This document shows, in pieces, positions 37,348 to 47,358 of a stretch of DNA of 54,569 bases (positions are counted from its first letter, which is position 1; every line of letters begins with the position of its first letter). This DNA comes from a virus, in the IMG/VR virus record IMGVR_UViG_3300025886_000032, positions 1 to 54,569 of that record; one strand, given 5' to 3'. The notes under the pieces are model-generated. The model made no database searches. It worked only from the letters and a program-made list of their open reading frames with translations, and had not been told where the DNA came from. Both the position numbers and the translations under genes were made by a program.

Positions 37348-38676
37348 ATGTCATTTTTAAATAATACTCCCAACGGTGGTTCAATAAAAGAAACCAATCA
37401 ACAGTACTACGTAGGCACTCAAAGCAACATAGCTAGTTATACTAACTTAGTGTTAGATACTATGGTTTACACATTTGATGAAGTACTAGAAATAGGTTCT
37501 TTAGATTCTTGGGACCCTAGTAACTATCAATATCATTTAAACAATTTTTACGTAGAAGTTAGTCCTGACGGTATTTCTCCTTATGAGTTATGGGACGGGA
37601 CTGGAGGCGTTAACTCCCCAGCTGGACCAAATGGAACGGGCGGTGGTTTTACTATATCTAGATTTTCTAATACACAATCTTTTAGCGTTTTAAAATTTAA
37701 CAATCCCGATGCTGTTACAGACGGATACTACGTTAGAGTAAAGTTAAAGTCTCAACTAGTTGATGGTGCACCTAACTATGGTGATTATCAATATTTATCT
37801 ATATTTGAATTAGTTAATAATTTCATGATAGGTTATGTTGGTAACGATAAATTAATAAGTAAAGTTAAAAGATCTGATGTATTGTTTTATGCTAAAAGAG
37901 GTTTGCAAGAGTTTTCGTATGATACATTAAGAAGTGTAAAATCAATGGAGTTAACTATACCACCTAGCTTATCAGTTATAATTCCTCAAGATTACGTTAA
38001 TTATGTAGGTGTTGCTTGGATAGATGGATCAGGTATAAAACATCCTATATACCCAACTAACATAACTGGTAATCCTACAGAGTCACCTATACAAGATACT
38101 AATACAACTAATAACCCTTTCGGTTTTAATTTCCCTAGCTCTGGGTATGGTATACCTGTTCAAGATCAATTTGGTGAAAACCTAGAAGGAACGTCTATAA
38201 CAGAAGGTCAATGGCAAAATAACAACCCAAATGATCAACCTACTGAAGGTGCTATATTTAAAGATGGTATTGGAAACAATATATATGCAACTAGAGAAAT
38301 AGCTTTATTAGGTCAAAGGTTTGGTCTACAACCTGAGCTAGCCAACTACAACGGATGGTTTACAATGAACACGCGTGAGGGTAAAATATCTTTTAGCAGT
38401 AATCTAAGTGGTAAATTAATAATATTAGATTATATATCTGACGGTTTAGCTTATGATCAAGATACTAAAATACCTAAGTTAGCAGAAGAAGCTTTATATA
38501 TGCATATAGCTTATAGCATATTAGCAAGCAGGAAAAATGTTCCCGAGTATCTAGTTGCTAGATTTAAAAAAGACAGAAGAGCTCAATTGCGTAATGCAAA
38601 AATAAGATTATCAAATATAAAACCCAAAGAGTTTGTCCAAGTTATGAGAGGCAAAGCTAAGTGGATTAAATACTAA
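37348..38676 (+). CDS. Probable neck or tail-tube protein (442 aa)
   Basis: Mid-protein KVKRSDVLFYAKRGLQEFSY, then IPPSLSVIIPQDYVNYVGVA, and C-terminal MHIAYSILASRKNVPEYLVA, with basic end RRAQLRNAKIRLSNIKPKEF. I recognise the DVLFYAKRGLQEFSYDTLR type of segment from the neck proteins of marine Bacteroidota phages. 6-nt gap from the preceding gene. Confidence 0.6.
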   Translation: MSFLNNTPNGGSIKETNQQYYVGTQSNIASYTNLVLDTMVYTFDEVLEIGSLDSWDPSNYQYHLNNFYVEVSPDGISPYELWDGTGGVNSPAGPNGTGGGFTISRFSNTQSFSVLKFNNPDAVTDGYYVRVKLKSQLVDGAPNYGDYQYLSIFELVNNFMIGYVGNDKLISKVKRSDVLFYAKRGLQEFSYDTLRSVKSMELTIPPSLSVIIPQDYVNYVGVAWIDGSGIKHPIYPTNITGNPTESPIQDTNTTNNPFGFNFPSSGYGIPVQDQFGENLEGTSITEGQWQNNNPNDQPTEGAIFKDGIGNNIYATREIALLGQRFGLQPELANYNGWFTMNTREGKISFSSNLSGKLIILDYISDGLAYDQDTKIPKLAEEALYMHIAYSILASRKNVPEYLVARFKKDRRAQLRNAKIRLSNIKPKEFVQVMRGKAKWIKY

Positions 38677-38680
38677 TTAA

Positions 38681-41600
38681 ATGCCAGAAGCTAAAAATAC
38701 ATTCATCCAGTCCAAAATGAACAAGGATATGGATGGTAGAATATTACCCAATGGTCAATATAGAGATGGTGAAAACATTCAAGTAAGTAGATCAGAAGGA
38801 GACGATGTTGGAGCATTAGAAACAGTTTTAGGTAATGTAAAACTTACAGACTTTGGTTTAAGCGATAGAGACTTAAAAACAATTGGAAGTTATTTTGACG
38901 ACAATAGTAATCGTATATTTTTATTTTTAACTAATTATAGCGATTCTTCACCAAACCAGTTAGACAATGAAGCTATAAACTCTCCAGGAGTTGCTTGTTA
39001 TATAGTTTCTTATAATGTACAAACACAAGTATCTTCAATATTAGTAGAAGGTGATTTCTTAAACTTCTCTCAAACACACCCAATTATTGGGGTGAATTTA
39101 TTAGAAAATCTATTGTTTTTTACAGATAATAGAAATCAACCTAGAAAAATAGATATTAATTTAGCCGGTTCTAATTACTATACAACTGAAGATCAAATAT
39201 CAGTAGCTAAATACTATCCATACACAGCTCCATTGTTGATGAAATATTTACCTAGCAATGCGCCACCTAGAATTAAATGGGAGTCTACAATGACTGACAC
39301 AACTAGCGAGTATCTACCTATACACACCGCTGCTAAAGTATCAGGTAATGGAATTCCAAACTCAGAAATTGTTCTTGATGGTTATTATTCAAATATCATG
39401 CCTAAAACACCTGGATATATTGGAAATCCAAATGGATGTTTAGTTACTGGTGATGGTGTTCCAGATGGTACTACTGTGGATTCTATAACTTTAGGTGTTA
39501 ATGATACAACTATACATCTTACTCCAACGCCACCTAGCACAATATCTACAGGTACAATATTATATTTTCAATTTAAAAATCCAGAATATGCAGTAAATTG
39601 GCCGGGTGATCCTGAATACTTAAAAGAAAGATTTGTTAGATTTAGTTATAGGTTTAAATTTGACAATAATGAATACTCTTTAATAGCTCCTTTCACACAA
39701 ACAGCTTTTATACCTCAACAAGATGGTTATTTTATAGGTAACAAATATACGGGAACGCAAACCAATAGTACAGATAATACTTCTATTTTTGGTCAAGAAG
39801 CAGAAACTTTTGACTCTACTGTTGTTCCTTTCATGCAGAACAAAGTAACTAATATTGAAGTATGTTTAATAGCACCAACCGCAGGTAATCTTAATAATTC
39901 TAGTTTTCCAGAATATATAAATTGGTCTGAAATAAACAAAACTTTAAAAGTTATAGAGATTGATATATTAATAAAAGACTCTTCTAGTAACAACGTGTAT
40001 GTTGTTGAAACACTTGGTTTATCACAATTTAAAAATGTAGATAGTGAATACTTACTATATGATTATCAAAGTAAGAAACCTTGGAGAGTTCTACCTACAG
40101 ATCAAGTAACTAGAGTAAGTGATGTTGTACCACTTAAAGCTCTAGCTCAAGAAGTATCTGGAAATAGATTAATGTATGCAAATTTTGTTGAAAAACACGC
40201 TTCACCCGAAAGGTTAGACTACCACCTTTCAGTTGGGCAAAAACCTTTTATACCTTACGATTTAGGAGAAGTTGGATTAAATGAAGAAACTAGTTATATT
40301 AGAAAAGAATATCAAAACCATACTCTAAAGCAAAATAGAACATATCAAGTTGGAGTAGTGTTATCTGATAGGTACGGTAGAAAATCAAATGTAATACTTT
40401 CTGAGTTAGTAGATTTTCAAGAAAATCCAAGTGCAAAAAAGAACTCAACTATATTCCATAACTACGCAAATTCTAATAGTTTAATAATATATGACAAGGA
40501 CCAAATACCTAACGAAGATGCTAACACTTGGCCAGGAGACAATTTAAGTATTACATGGAACAACGTGATACCAGAAGAACCAAGTCAAGATGGTTATCCT
40601 GGTGTGTATTCTGTTAATGATCGAACTTTACAAAGTGTATTATTAAACGTAGGTCTTACAGGCACTTTTCCACCAAATGATGATTGCAATATTTTAGTAA
40701 AAAATACTCTTGCTGGTGAAGCGACCGCGGAAGCATCTATAAAAGCTTATAGCGATGCTGAAGGAAAAATATCTGAAATTGTAGTTAACTCTTCTAACAA
40801 CGGGTGGGAAAACGGAATGAATGTAGTAGCTGATTTTTCTAGTGGGCTCCCGTGTAATGGTTGGGATGATCAAACTTTTACAGGTAATGCGGTTTGCCCC
40901 GCTGACAGACCTTTAGGTTGGTATAGTTACAATATAGTTGTAAAACAAACAGAACAAGAATATTATAATGTTTACATGCCTAGTGCTTTAGCTGGTTACC
41001 CATGTAATCAAAACGTTGATGGCGCTGTTGATGAGTTATATGGTGAAACTCCTAAAATGATTTATCCTTTAGGGCAAGATAAAGCAACATCTCATTTAAC
41101 TTTAATTGGAGATAATATCAATAAAATACCTAGAGACTTAAACGAAGTTGGTCCTGAGCAAAAGTCTTTTAGAAGTTCAGAAAGACTATTTCATAGAGTA
41201 GAAGGTATATTATTTAAAGATAATTTAGATCAACAACAATACTCTAGTCAACCTTATTCACCCTCTTTAACAGGAGATAAAGTTGTTACAATATCAAATA
41301 TGTCAAAATTAGACTTAGGTAATTTAATAACTAATCCTGCTTATCCTATACTACCCAATTCAATATACAAAGCAGAAACCGATCCTTTTGTAGCTAGAAT
41401 AAGTACAGATAAAAGGTTTGGTATAGTAGCTGGTGACAGTGTCAATCCTTGCATTAGTACAGATAGTAAACCAAATCCTGATGATCCATTACTACCTCCA
41501 CTTATAGATGTTAATAACACTCAGTTCGCTATTGGACCCGTGCTTAGTGTTAGTGAAACTAAACCTGTAGAAAGCTTATTAGATATATTTTGGGAAACTT

Positions 41601-43906
41601 CTACTAGTGGTTTAATAAGTGAGTTAAACGATAATATTAAAAATACAGATAATACAGCTCCGTCTGGTATTTCACCAGTTTCTATAAGTTGGAGTGAAGG
41701 TGATCCGTATGGTGCCTCTATATCTGGACAGTTTTCTGCAATTGGTCCAACCGGTTTAGTGTTAGTTGGTACTTCAGAAATATCTTTAGTTGGTGTTACT
41801 AGAGGTGATAATGTTCCTTGTCTTGATCAATTTGAGCTAGTTCAATTAGGTTTTGGTGAGGTTGAATTAAAAATAGCTTCATCAAGCCCAACCAATCCAG
41901 GATTTTTACATTGGCAAGATCAACTAAAAAACCAATACGATTTTGAGTTTGAAGTAAAAAACACAACAACAGGGGCTGTAGCTACAACCTTTTTAACAGG
42001 TTTTTTAAATAACAAGCCACCAGTAGAAAGATTAGAAGCTATTGATAGTAATAATAACGTTGTTGAAATAAACTGGGTAGATGTAAAAGAATCTATATGC
42101 TTAAGAGGTAGTCTAGACACTCAGTCACAAAGAGAAAATGCGCAAACAATGTCTTTAAAAGCTGTTGAAGGTAGTCAAAAGTTTGGTCTTAGATTGGAAT
42201 CTAATATGTTTATAGATTGGAGAAGTTACGTTGACCCTGAATCTTCTTTTGCAAATGGTGTAGTTAATTTTGGAGTTATAGAGCCAACCACAGTGAAGTA
42301 TATTAATGCTGCTCCATATTTCAATGAGTCTTCTCCTTGTTGTATAGACACAAATGAAGACAGTGGTAAAATTAGACAATCAGGAATGTACGATTTTGGG
42401 TGGTTTGGTGGGCCAACGTTACCCGGTACTCAAGCTGACAAAAATGGTGATGGCAGATTTAGGCCAACTACTTACCAACCAGGTGACAGTAACTTAAATA
42501 GTTGTACATATTCTCAAAAAATATATGCACCAGACCCTAGTTTATACCCTGTTAATAACGATATATATCCAGTTCCTGGTAATAGTAATGATAAATTAAA
42601 AATGCCTAAATACTTTAGAGGATCTCAAGGTTTTTCAAGTCAGCCAGATATAAAGTTTAATAGTTCTATACTTCAAGAAACTGCATTTACCAAAACTGTA
42701 GAAACAAACACAGGTGACGCTGATTGGGACGGTTCTTTTGCTGTTATGAATGGAGAATTTGGTAGTGAAATAGGTGAAAGTTGGCCAAATATAAGTGGTT
42801 CACCATCAGGCATAGGAACTGCATTAGAAGTACAGTGGTCTATTCCTAGAATGTACCAAGTTAGTATGATGATGCCGCATGGTAATGAAATACCACCCAG
42901 GTTCAACTCTGGCCTTGCACAAATTATGGAGTGTTTTGGAGATAAAAACTTTGTAACAAAATTTCCTTTTGACCAGCCTCGTTACTGGGAAATGCCTTCA
43001 AGAACATCCTTCCCTCAAGGTGTACCTAAAACATCAGGATCTAAGTATTTTGATATTCAACCTGGTGGTGAAGTTATATTCGGTTTAATACCTGAGACTG
43101 TAATAAACAGCTTAAATACAAACGATAGAAATTCTATATTAAAATATTTACCAAAGGGTCCAATATACTGGGATAATAGTTCTAATTCTACTAGAGGTGG
43201 TTTTCAAGGAGAAAGTCAATTAGATCCAGAGAATAAACTTGGAGAACAAATAGTTGGTATTAAATATAACAACTATACCACTAATGATGCACCATCAGCA
43301 TATGCTCACCACTATTGGCCAGATATAAATGGTTTACTTCAAACTGATCCAGATACTCTTTATGCAGACTTCAAAAGTGGTAATCTATCATCTGCTCCAG
43401 ATTTTATGAAAATAAGAAACGGCGCAAACACTTTTTATCAGTTTAACAATCAACACGCTGCTTATACAAGTTTAGTCAATTGCGGTGACTCTGATCAATA
43501 TGACTTTTTTCCATTCTTTTCAAATGCTGCAAAAACTATTGGTGAATGGTTACCTAACGCATCTCAAGTAGCTAATGCCATGGGTCATTTGTTTTATTTA
43601 GGAGGTATTAACAACTCTGGTTATGGTAGTTCTACAAATGGTCAAACGTTTTTTATACAACCTGAACAAATACAACCTGGCTATCGAAAAGCAAAAGCTA
43701 AAATTCACGCTGGACCTGTAGGTAGCGTTTCTGAAGCTTGGGATGGTCCTAATGATTTTGGTATTGGTTTACCAGGTGGTAGATATGTTGTTACAGTAAG
43801 AGCAACCGATGCAGGTGGCGATGGCGCTTTCGTAGAGTGGGATGTACCTGTATATTTACCATGGTGGAGCACTAGAACAAATACACCTTTAAGGTTGAAC
43901 TCGTAA
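38681..43906 (+). CDS. Very large tail/stabilisation protein (1741 aa)
   Basis: 1741 residues. The opening FIQSKMNKDMDGRILPNGQY, then RDGENIQVSRSEGDDVGALE, is the typical start of the large tail-stabilisation or tail-hub protein of these podoviruses. Largely beta-rich with many Asn/Ser/Pro/Thr; no enzyme motif spotted by eye. It is the largest complete gene in the window and probably forms the tail hub or collar (inference). Confidence 0.7.
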   Translation: MPEAKNTFIQSKMNKDMDGRILPNGQYRDGENIQVSRSEGDDVGALETVLGNVKLTDFGLSDRDLKTIGSYFDDNSNRIFLFLTNYSDSSPNQLDNEAINSPGVACYIVSYNVQTQVSSILVEGDFLNFSQTHPIIGVNLLENLLFFTDNRNQPRKIDINLAGSNYYTTEDQISVAKYYPYTAPLLMKYLPSNAPPRIKWESTMTDTTSEYLPIHTAAKVSGNGIPNSEIVLDGYYSNIMPKTPGYIGNPNGCLVTGDGVPDGTTVDSITLGVNDTTIHLTPTPPSTISTGTILYFQFKNPEYAVNWPGDPEYLKERFVRFSYRFKFDNNEYSLIAPFTQTAFIPQQDGYFIGNKYTGTQTNSTDNTSIFGQEAETFDSTVVPFMQNKVTNIEVCLIAPTAGNLNNSSFPEYINWSEINKTLKVIEIDILIKDSSSNNVYVVETLGLSQFKNVDSEYLLYDYQSKKPWRVLPTDQVTRVSDVVPLKALAQEVSGNRLMYANFVEKHASPERLDYHLSVGQKPFIPYDLGEVGLNEETSYIRKEYQNHTLKQNRTYQVGVVLSDRYGRKSNVILSELVDFQENPSAKKNSTIFHNYANSNSLIIYDKDQIPNEDANTWPGDNLSITWNNVIPEEPSQDGYPGVYSVNDRTLQSVLLNVGLTGTFPPNDDCNILVKNTLAGEATAEASIKAYSDAEGKISEIVVNSSNNGWENGMNVVADFSSGLPCNGWDDQTFTGNAVCPADRPLGWYSYNIVVKQTEQEYYNVYMPSALAGYPCNQNVDGAVDELYGETPKMIYPLGQDKATSHLTLIGDNINKIPRDLNEVGPEQKSFRSSERLFHRVEGILFKDNLDQQQYSSQPYSPSLTGDKVVTISNMSKLDLGNLITNPAYPILPNSIYKAETDPFVARISTDKRFGIVAGDSVNPCISTDSKPNPDDPLLPPLIDVNNTQFAIGPVLSVSETKPVESLLDIFWETSTSGLISELNDNIKNTDNTAPSGISPVSISWSEGDPYGASISGQFSAIGPTGLVLVGTSEISLVGVTRGDNVPCLDQFELVQLGFGEVELKIASSSPTNPGFLHWQDQLKNQYDFEFEVKNTTTGAVATTFLTGFLNNKPPVERLEAIDSNNNVVEINWVDVKESICLRGSLDTQSQRENAQTMSLKAVEGSQKFGLRLESNMFIDWRSYVDPESSFANGVVNFGVIEPTTVKYINAAPYFNESSPCCIDTNEDSGKIRQSGMYDFGWFGGPTLPGTQADKNGDGRFRPTTYQPGDSNLNSCTYSQKIYAPDPSLYPVNNDIYPVPGNSNDKLKMPKYFRGSQGFSSQPDIKFNSSILQETAFTKTVETNTGDADWDGSFAVMNGEFGSEIGESWPNISGSPSGIGTALEVQWSIPRMYQVSMMMPHGNEIPPRFNSGLAQIMECFGDKNFVTKFPFDQPRYWEMPSRTSFPQGVPKTSGSKYFDIQPGGEVIFGLIPETVINSLNTNDRNSILKYLPKGPIYWDNSSNSTRGGFQGESQLDPENKLGEQIVGIKYNNYTTNDAPSAYAHHYWPDINGLLQTDPDTLYADFKSGNLSSAPDFMKIRNGANTFYQFNNQHAAYTSLVNCGDSDQYDFFPFFSNAAKTIGEWLPNASQVANAMGHLFYLGGINNSGYGSSTNGQTFFIQPEQIQPGYRKAKAKIHAGPVGSVSEAWDGPNDFGIGLPGGRYVVTVRATDAGGDGAFVEWDVPVYLPWWSTRTNTPLRLNS

Positions 43907-43919
43907 AAAATTAAAAAAT

Positions 43920-43935
43920 AAAGTGATTATATATT
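43920..43935 (+). promoter_or_regulatory. Weak candidate promoter abutting a start codon (AAAGTGATTATATATT)
   Basis: AAAGTGATTATATATT runs directly into the ATG at 43936. It resembles the 36480 element, but the distance to the start codon leaves no leader, so it may simply be an A/T-rich translation-initiation region. Confidence 0.2.
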
Positions 43936-46212
43936 ATGGCTTATCAAATACCAATTAAATATTTCAACGCTTTTTGGTTAAAAAAAGTAGTGGGAAGCAC
44001 AGACAAAACTTCCACAGGTGATTATGCTTCTACAGTAACAACTGAAGTTAAAGTTGGAGGTTCTGAAAGCTCTATTGGAACTACTGAGGGTCGTTATGTA
44101 ATACCAACATGGCCTGGTTTACCTTGGGGTAGTAAATTATTTAAACCTGATTCTTCAGGTCAAAACCCTGATGTGTTAATGCCATATCCATGTTTTCCTT
44201 GGGGAGGAAGAAATTGGAATGATTATGCTCCTGTAGTTTGGAATTTTTATGATAATGCTCAAAATGGTGCTTATAGAGTTTCACAAGGGTTACCTCCATC
44301 ACCAACTAATGGTGGAAAAGTTGCTTTAACAAGCACAGCACCGGGTAACGGATCTGATGCGTATTTTTCTGTAGGTGATATTGTTAACGTACAACAAACA
44401 TCCACAACACCAACAAATCCACAATACAATGGTCAACATACAATATTAGAAAAACCAGATGCTAATACCATAGTGTTAGATGTATCATTTGGTGGATCTT
44501 CTCCTGTAGAGGGCGGAACTGTTACTCAAGGCAGTCAAGACTTACCATCTTGTGGTGGGAGTTTGGTTAGTAGAAATCCTAATGAAGAATTAGGCAAGGA
44601 GAGACAATGGGCAATTGAAGAAGCTAGAATATTTGGTGGATACAATAACACCACTTTGGATTTTGGTGTTAAAGCCTATACTGTTGAAGAAGATAATCAA
44701 CAAACAGTTAGAAGTTCTTCATTGATTTATTCTGGAATATTCAACTCATTAACTGGTATAAACAATACAAATGTTTTTTCCACAGCAAATCCAATAACAA
44801 AAAGTGTTGATCCAGAAAATGGGTCTATTCAAAAGCTTTATGCTTACGATACAAACTTAACTATATTTCAAGAAAACAAAGTTAGTAAAGCATTGATAGA
44901 TAAAGATGCAATATACTCCGCTGAAGGTGTTGGAACACCTGTTTCTTCCACTAAAATGGTTATAGGTCAAATTGTTCCATATACTGGTGAATTTGGTATA
45001 AGTAAGAATCCTGAGTCGTGGGCTCAATTTGGTTTTAGACAATATTTTACAGATAAATATAGAAATGCTGTGATGAGACTGTCTAGAGACGGTTTAACTG
45101 AAATATCTTCATATGGTATGACTGATTATTTTAGAGATAGGTTTTCTACTATAGATGACAAACCTTTAAGAAGATCTTTATCTTTTAAGTACTTTGACGA
45201 AGGTTTATTACCTGAACAATATATTAATAATTTTTTAGTTGTAAACGCAGAGTGTGGCGTTGAAAATATAGTTGTAGGTTCTTCTATGCAAATAAATAAT
45301 ATACAAGTTCCTGGATTATTTGTTACAAACGTACAAGGTAATCTTATAACAGTTTCACTTCCCTGGAGACCAGATACTTTTAACACTGAATCATATAGTG
45401 ATATAGTAAAAAACTACCCGGTTTCATTTATAAGTTATGTTTATGATGAGCTGTTAGGTGGTTTTGATAATCATAATAAAAATTATGTATTATCTATAAA
45501 AGATGGTGTTACACAACCATGTGCTGCGGTTTCAGAAGGTAGAGAAGTTGGTGATAATTTTGATTATACAGATCAGTTTAGAACATATAACACTTTTAAC
45601 ACTCTTAATTTTGATGAAAGTATAAATGGTTGGGTTAGTTTTTATAGTTATAATCCTACGGTAATAGGTAGTTTAAAAAATGAATTTTACACTGTTGATA
45701 ACTTCGACTTATACCAACATTATCAAGGAGGTCAACTAAATCATGGTAATTTTTATGGTACACAATATAAATCTTCAATAGAGTTTATATTTAATCCTAA
45801 GCCATCTATTTCTAAAAACTTTCAAACAATAGGATACGAAGGTAGTAGTGGTTGGCAAGTAGAGTATTTTGTGTCAGATAGTACTGCGGCGTTGTTTAAT
45901 ACTTTTACAGGTACTTACTACCCAGCTCAAGATACAGTAAATGCTATTCCAAGCTTGCAAGAGGGAGAATATACAGATCCTAATACTCAAATGCAACAAC
46001 ATGCTGGATTTTATTTAAAAGAAAACAAGTATGTAGCTAACTTGGTTAATGCTTCACAACCTTTTAATGGTGAGGTAGTTTTTGGTAACTCAATGAGCGG
46101 TATAAAAGGTTTTTATACGACAGTTAAATTAAGCACAGATGATTCTACTCAACTTGGTGGAGTTAAAGAGTTATACTGCGTATCAAGTAAATTTGTGGTA
46201 TCATCACAATAA
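43936..46212 (+). CDS. Second large tail protein, tail tubular/hub-like (758 aa)
   Basis: Opening MAYQIPIKYFNAFWLKKVVG; then the recognisable core NGSIQKLYAYDTNLTIFQEN and KVSKALIDKDAIYSAEG, followed by PYTGEFGISKNPESWAQFGF and RQYFTDKYRNAVMRLSRDG. That core recurs in tail proteins of crAss-like and related Bacteroidota phages. Proline/Trp-rich N-terminal region (WPGLPWGSKLFKPD) is unusual. Likely a component of the short tail. Confidence 0.65.
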   Translation: MAYQIPIKYFNAFWLKKVVGSTDKTSTGDYASTVTTEVKVGGSESSIGTTEGRYVIPTWPGLPWGSKLFKPDSSGQNPDVLMPYPCFPWGGRNWNDYAPVVWNFYDNAQNGAYRVSQGLPPSPTNGGKVALTSTAPGNGSDAYFSVGDIVNVQQTSTTPTNPQYNGQHTILEKPDANTIVLDVSFGGSSPVEGGTVTQGSQDLPSCGGSLVSRNPNEELGKERQWAIEEARIFGGYNNTTLDFGVKAYTVEEDNQQTVRSSSLIYSGIFNSLTGINNTNVFSTANPITKSVDPENGSIQKLYAYDTNLTIFQENKVSKALIDKDAIYSAEGVGTPVSSTKMVIGQIVPYTGEFGISKNPESWAQFGFRQYFTDKYRNAVMRLSRDGLTEISSYGMTDYFRDRFSTIDDKPLRRSLSFKYFDEGLLPEQYINNFLVVNAECGVENIVVGSSMQINNIQVPGLFVTNVQGNLITVSLPWRPDTFNTESYSDIVKNYPVSFISYVYDELLGGFDNHNKNYVLSIKDGVTQPCAAVSEGREVGDNFDYTDQFRTYNTFNTLNFDESINGWVSFYSYNPTVIGSLKNEFYTVDNFDLYQHYQGGQLNHGNFYGTQYKSSIEFIFNPKPSISKNFQTIGYEGSSGWQVEYFVSDSTAALFNTFTGTYYPAQDTVNAIPSLQEGEYTDPNTQMQQHAGFYLKENKYVANLVNASQPFNGEVVFGNSMSGIKGFYTTVKLSTDDSTQLGGVKELYCVSSKFVVSSQ

Positions 46213-46218
46213 TATTAT

Positions 46219-46620
46219 ATGAAATTAAATACAAGACAATTACAACAAGAAGATTTAGATACAATAAGAAAATGGTGGGAAACTTGGCCTGATTGGGTTG
46301 ACCCGGGTGAAGGGTTTTTACCTAAAACAGGTTTAGTTGTAACTTCTAATGATAAATTAATAATGGCTTCTTTTGTGTATCTAACAAATGCAGATGTAGC
46401 TTTATATGAATGGATCATATCGGATCCAGACTATAGAGAAGAAGATAGACAAGAAGCTATAGAATTAATGACTATTGAAGCTGAAAAAATGGTTAAAAGC
46501 TTAGGATATAAGTTTTTATTTTCTATTTGCAGACACAAGAAACTTGGAGAAACGTATAAAAAATTAGGGTGGCATAAAGACGAAGAGCCATCATTTGAAT
46601 TTGTAAAACTTATAAAATAA
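46219..46620 (+). CDS. GNAT-like acetyltransferase in the tail block (133 aa)
   Basis: Opening LNTRQLQQEDLDTIRKWWET fits the N-terminal strand-helix of GNAT enzymes. Further on, LVVTSNDKLIMASFVYLT, ALYEWIISDPDY and EAEKMVKSLGYKFLFSICRH ... TYKKLGW match the fold order, with an acetyl-CoA-binding region weak by eye. Similar small GNAT proteins occur between tail and internal-protein genes in many podoviruses; substrate unknown. Confidence 0.7.
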   Translation: MKLNTRQLQQEDLDTIRKWWETWPDWVDPGEGFLPKTGLVVTSNDKLIMASFVYLTNADVALYEWIISDPDYREEDRQEAIELMTIEAEKMVKSLGYKFLFSICRHKKLGETYKKLGWHKDEEPSFEFVKLIK

Positions 46621-46626
46621 ATAAAT

Positions 46627-47343
46627 ATGGCATTAGTAACAGCAGCCGTAGTTGGAACAGTAGTAGGAGCGGGTATGGGTATAGCATCCGCTGTAAAAGC
46701 TGGTAACGACCAACGTGAGGCAGAGAGAAAACTAAGAGAACAAGAAGCAATGATAAAAACTCTTGAAGACTCTAGACAAGAAGTAATAAACCCAATGGCT
46801 GGATTAACCAACGAAGCTGAAAAAGTTGGTGTTGCTACACAAGCCGCTAAGTTTCAAGCTGAAGAAGCAGATCAAGCTTTAGCTAACACTTTAGACACTA
46901 TTCTACAAACAGGTGGTGGAGCAGCTGGTGCTACAGCATTAGCTCAAATGGCTCTTAAATCTAAGCAAGGTATATCAGCAGATATTCAAAAACAAGAAAG
47001 ACAAAATGCTGTAAACATAGCTAATTCACAACAAGTTATTAACCAACAAATAGCTGAAGGCGAAAAATTTGCTTGGCAATATCAAGAAAGTAGAGAATTA
47101 CAAAAACTTAATAGAGCGCAGAATTTAGCAGATAAGTTTGAAGCTCAAAGTTTTGCTGCTGAACAAGCTAAATGGGAAGCTTACGGTAATATAGCTGGTA
47201 GTGTTGTTAGTGGTGTAGGTAATATTGCTGGTGCTGTAAATACAACACAAATGCAAGGTCAATATGATCAATACTTAGAACAGGCTGGTTCTAATGCTGT
47301 AGGCTATAATGAATTCGTTGGTCAAGGATCAATTAGAGAATAA
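46627..47343 (+). CDS. Internal virion protein, gp14-like (238 aa)
   Basis: Hydrophobic N-terminus ALVTAAVVGTVVGAGMGIAS, then long Gln/Ala/Glu-rich helix (EAERKLREQEAMIKTLEDSR) and a second Gly/Ala/Val segment NIAGSVVSGVGNIAGAVN. This layout is that of small ejection proteins that insert into the membrane, like T7 gp14. First of three consecutive internal-protein genes. Confidence 0.65.
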   Translation: MALVTAAVVGTVVGAGMGIASAVKAGNDQREAERKLREQEAMIKTLEDSRQEVINPMAGLTNEAEKVGVATQAAKFQAEEADQALANTLDTILQTGGGAAGATALAQMALKSKQGISADIQKQERQNAVNIANSQQVINQQIAEGEKFAWQYQESRELQKLNRAQNLADKFEAQSFAAEQAKWEAYGNIAGSVVSGVGNIAGAVNTTQMQGQYDQYLEQAGSNAVGYNEFVGQGSIRE

Positions 47344-47358
47344 AAAATAAATAATATT

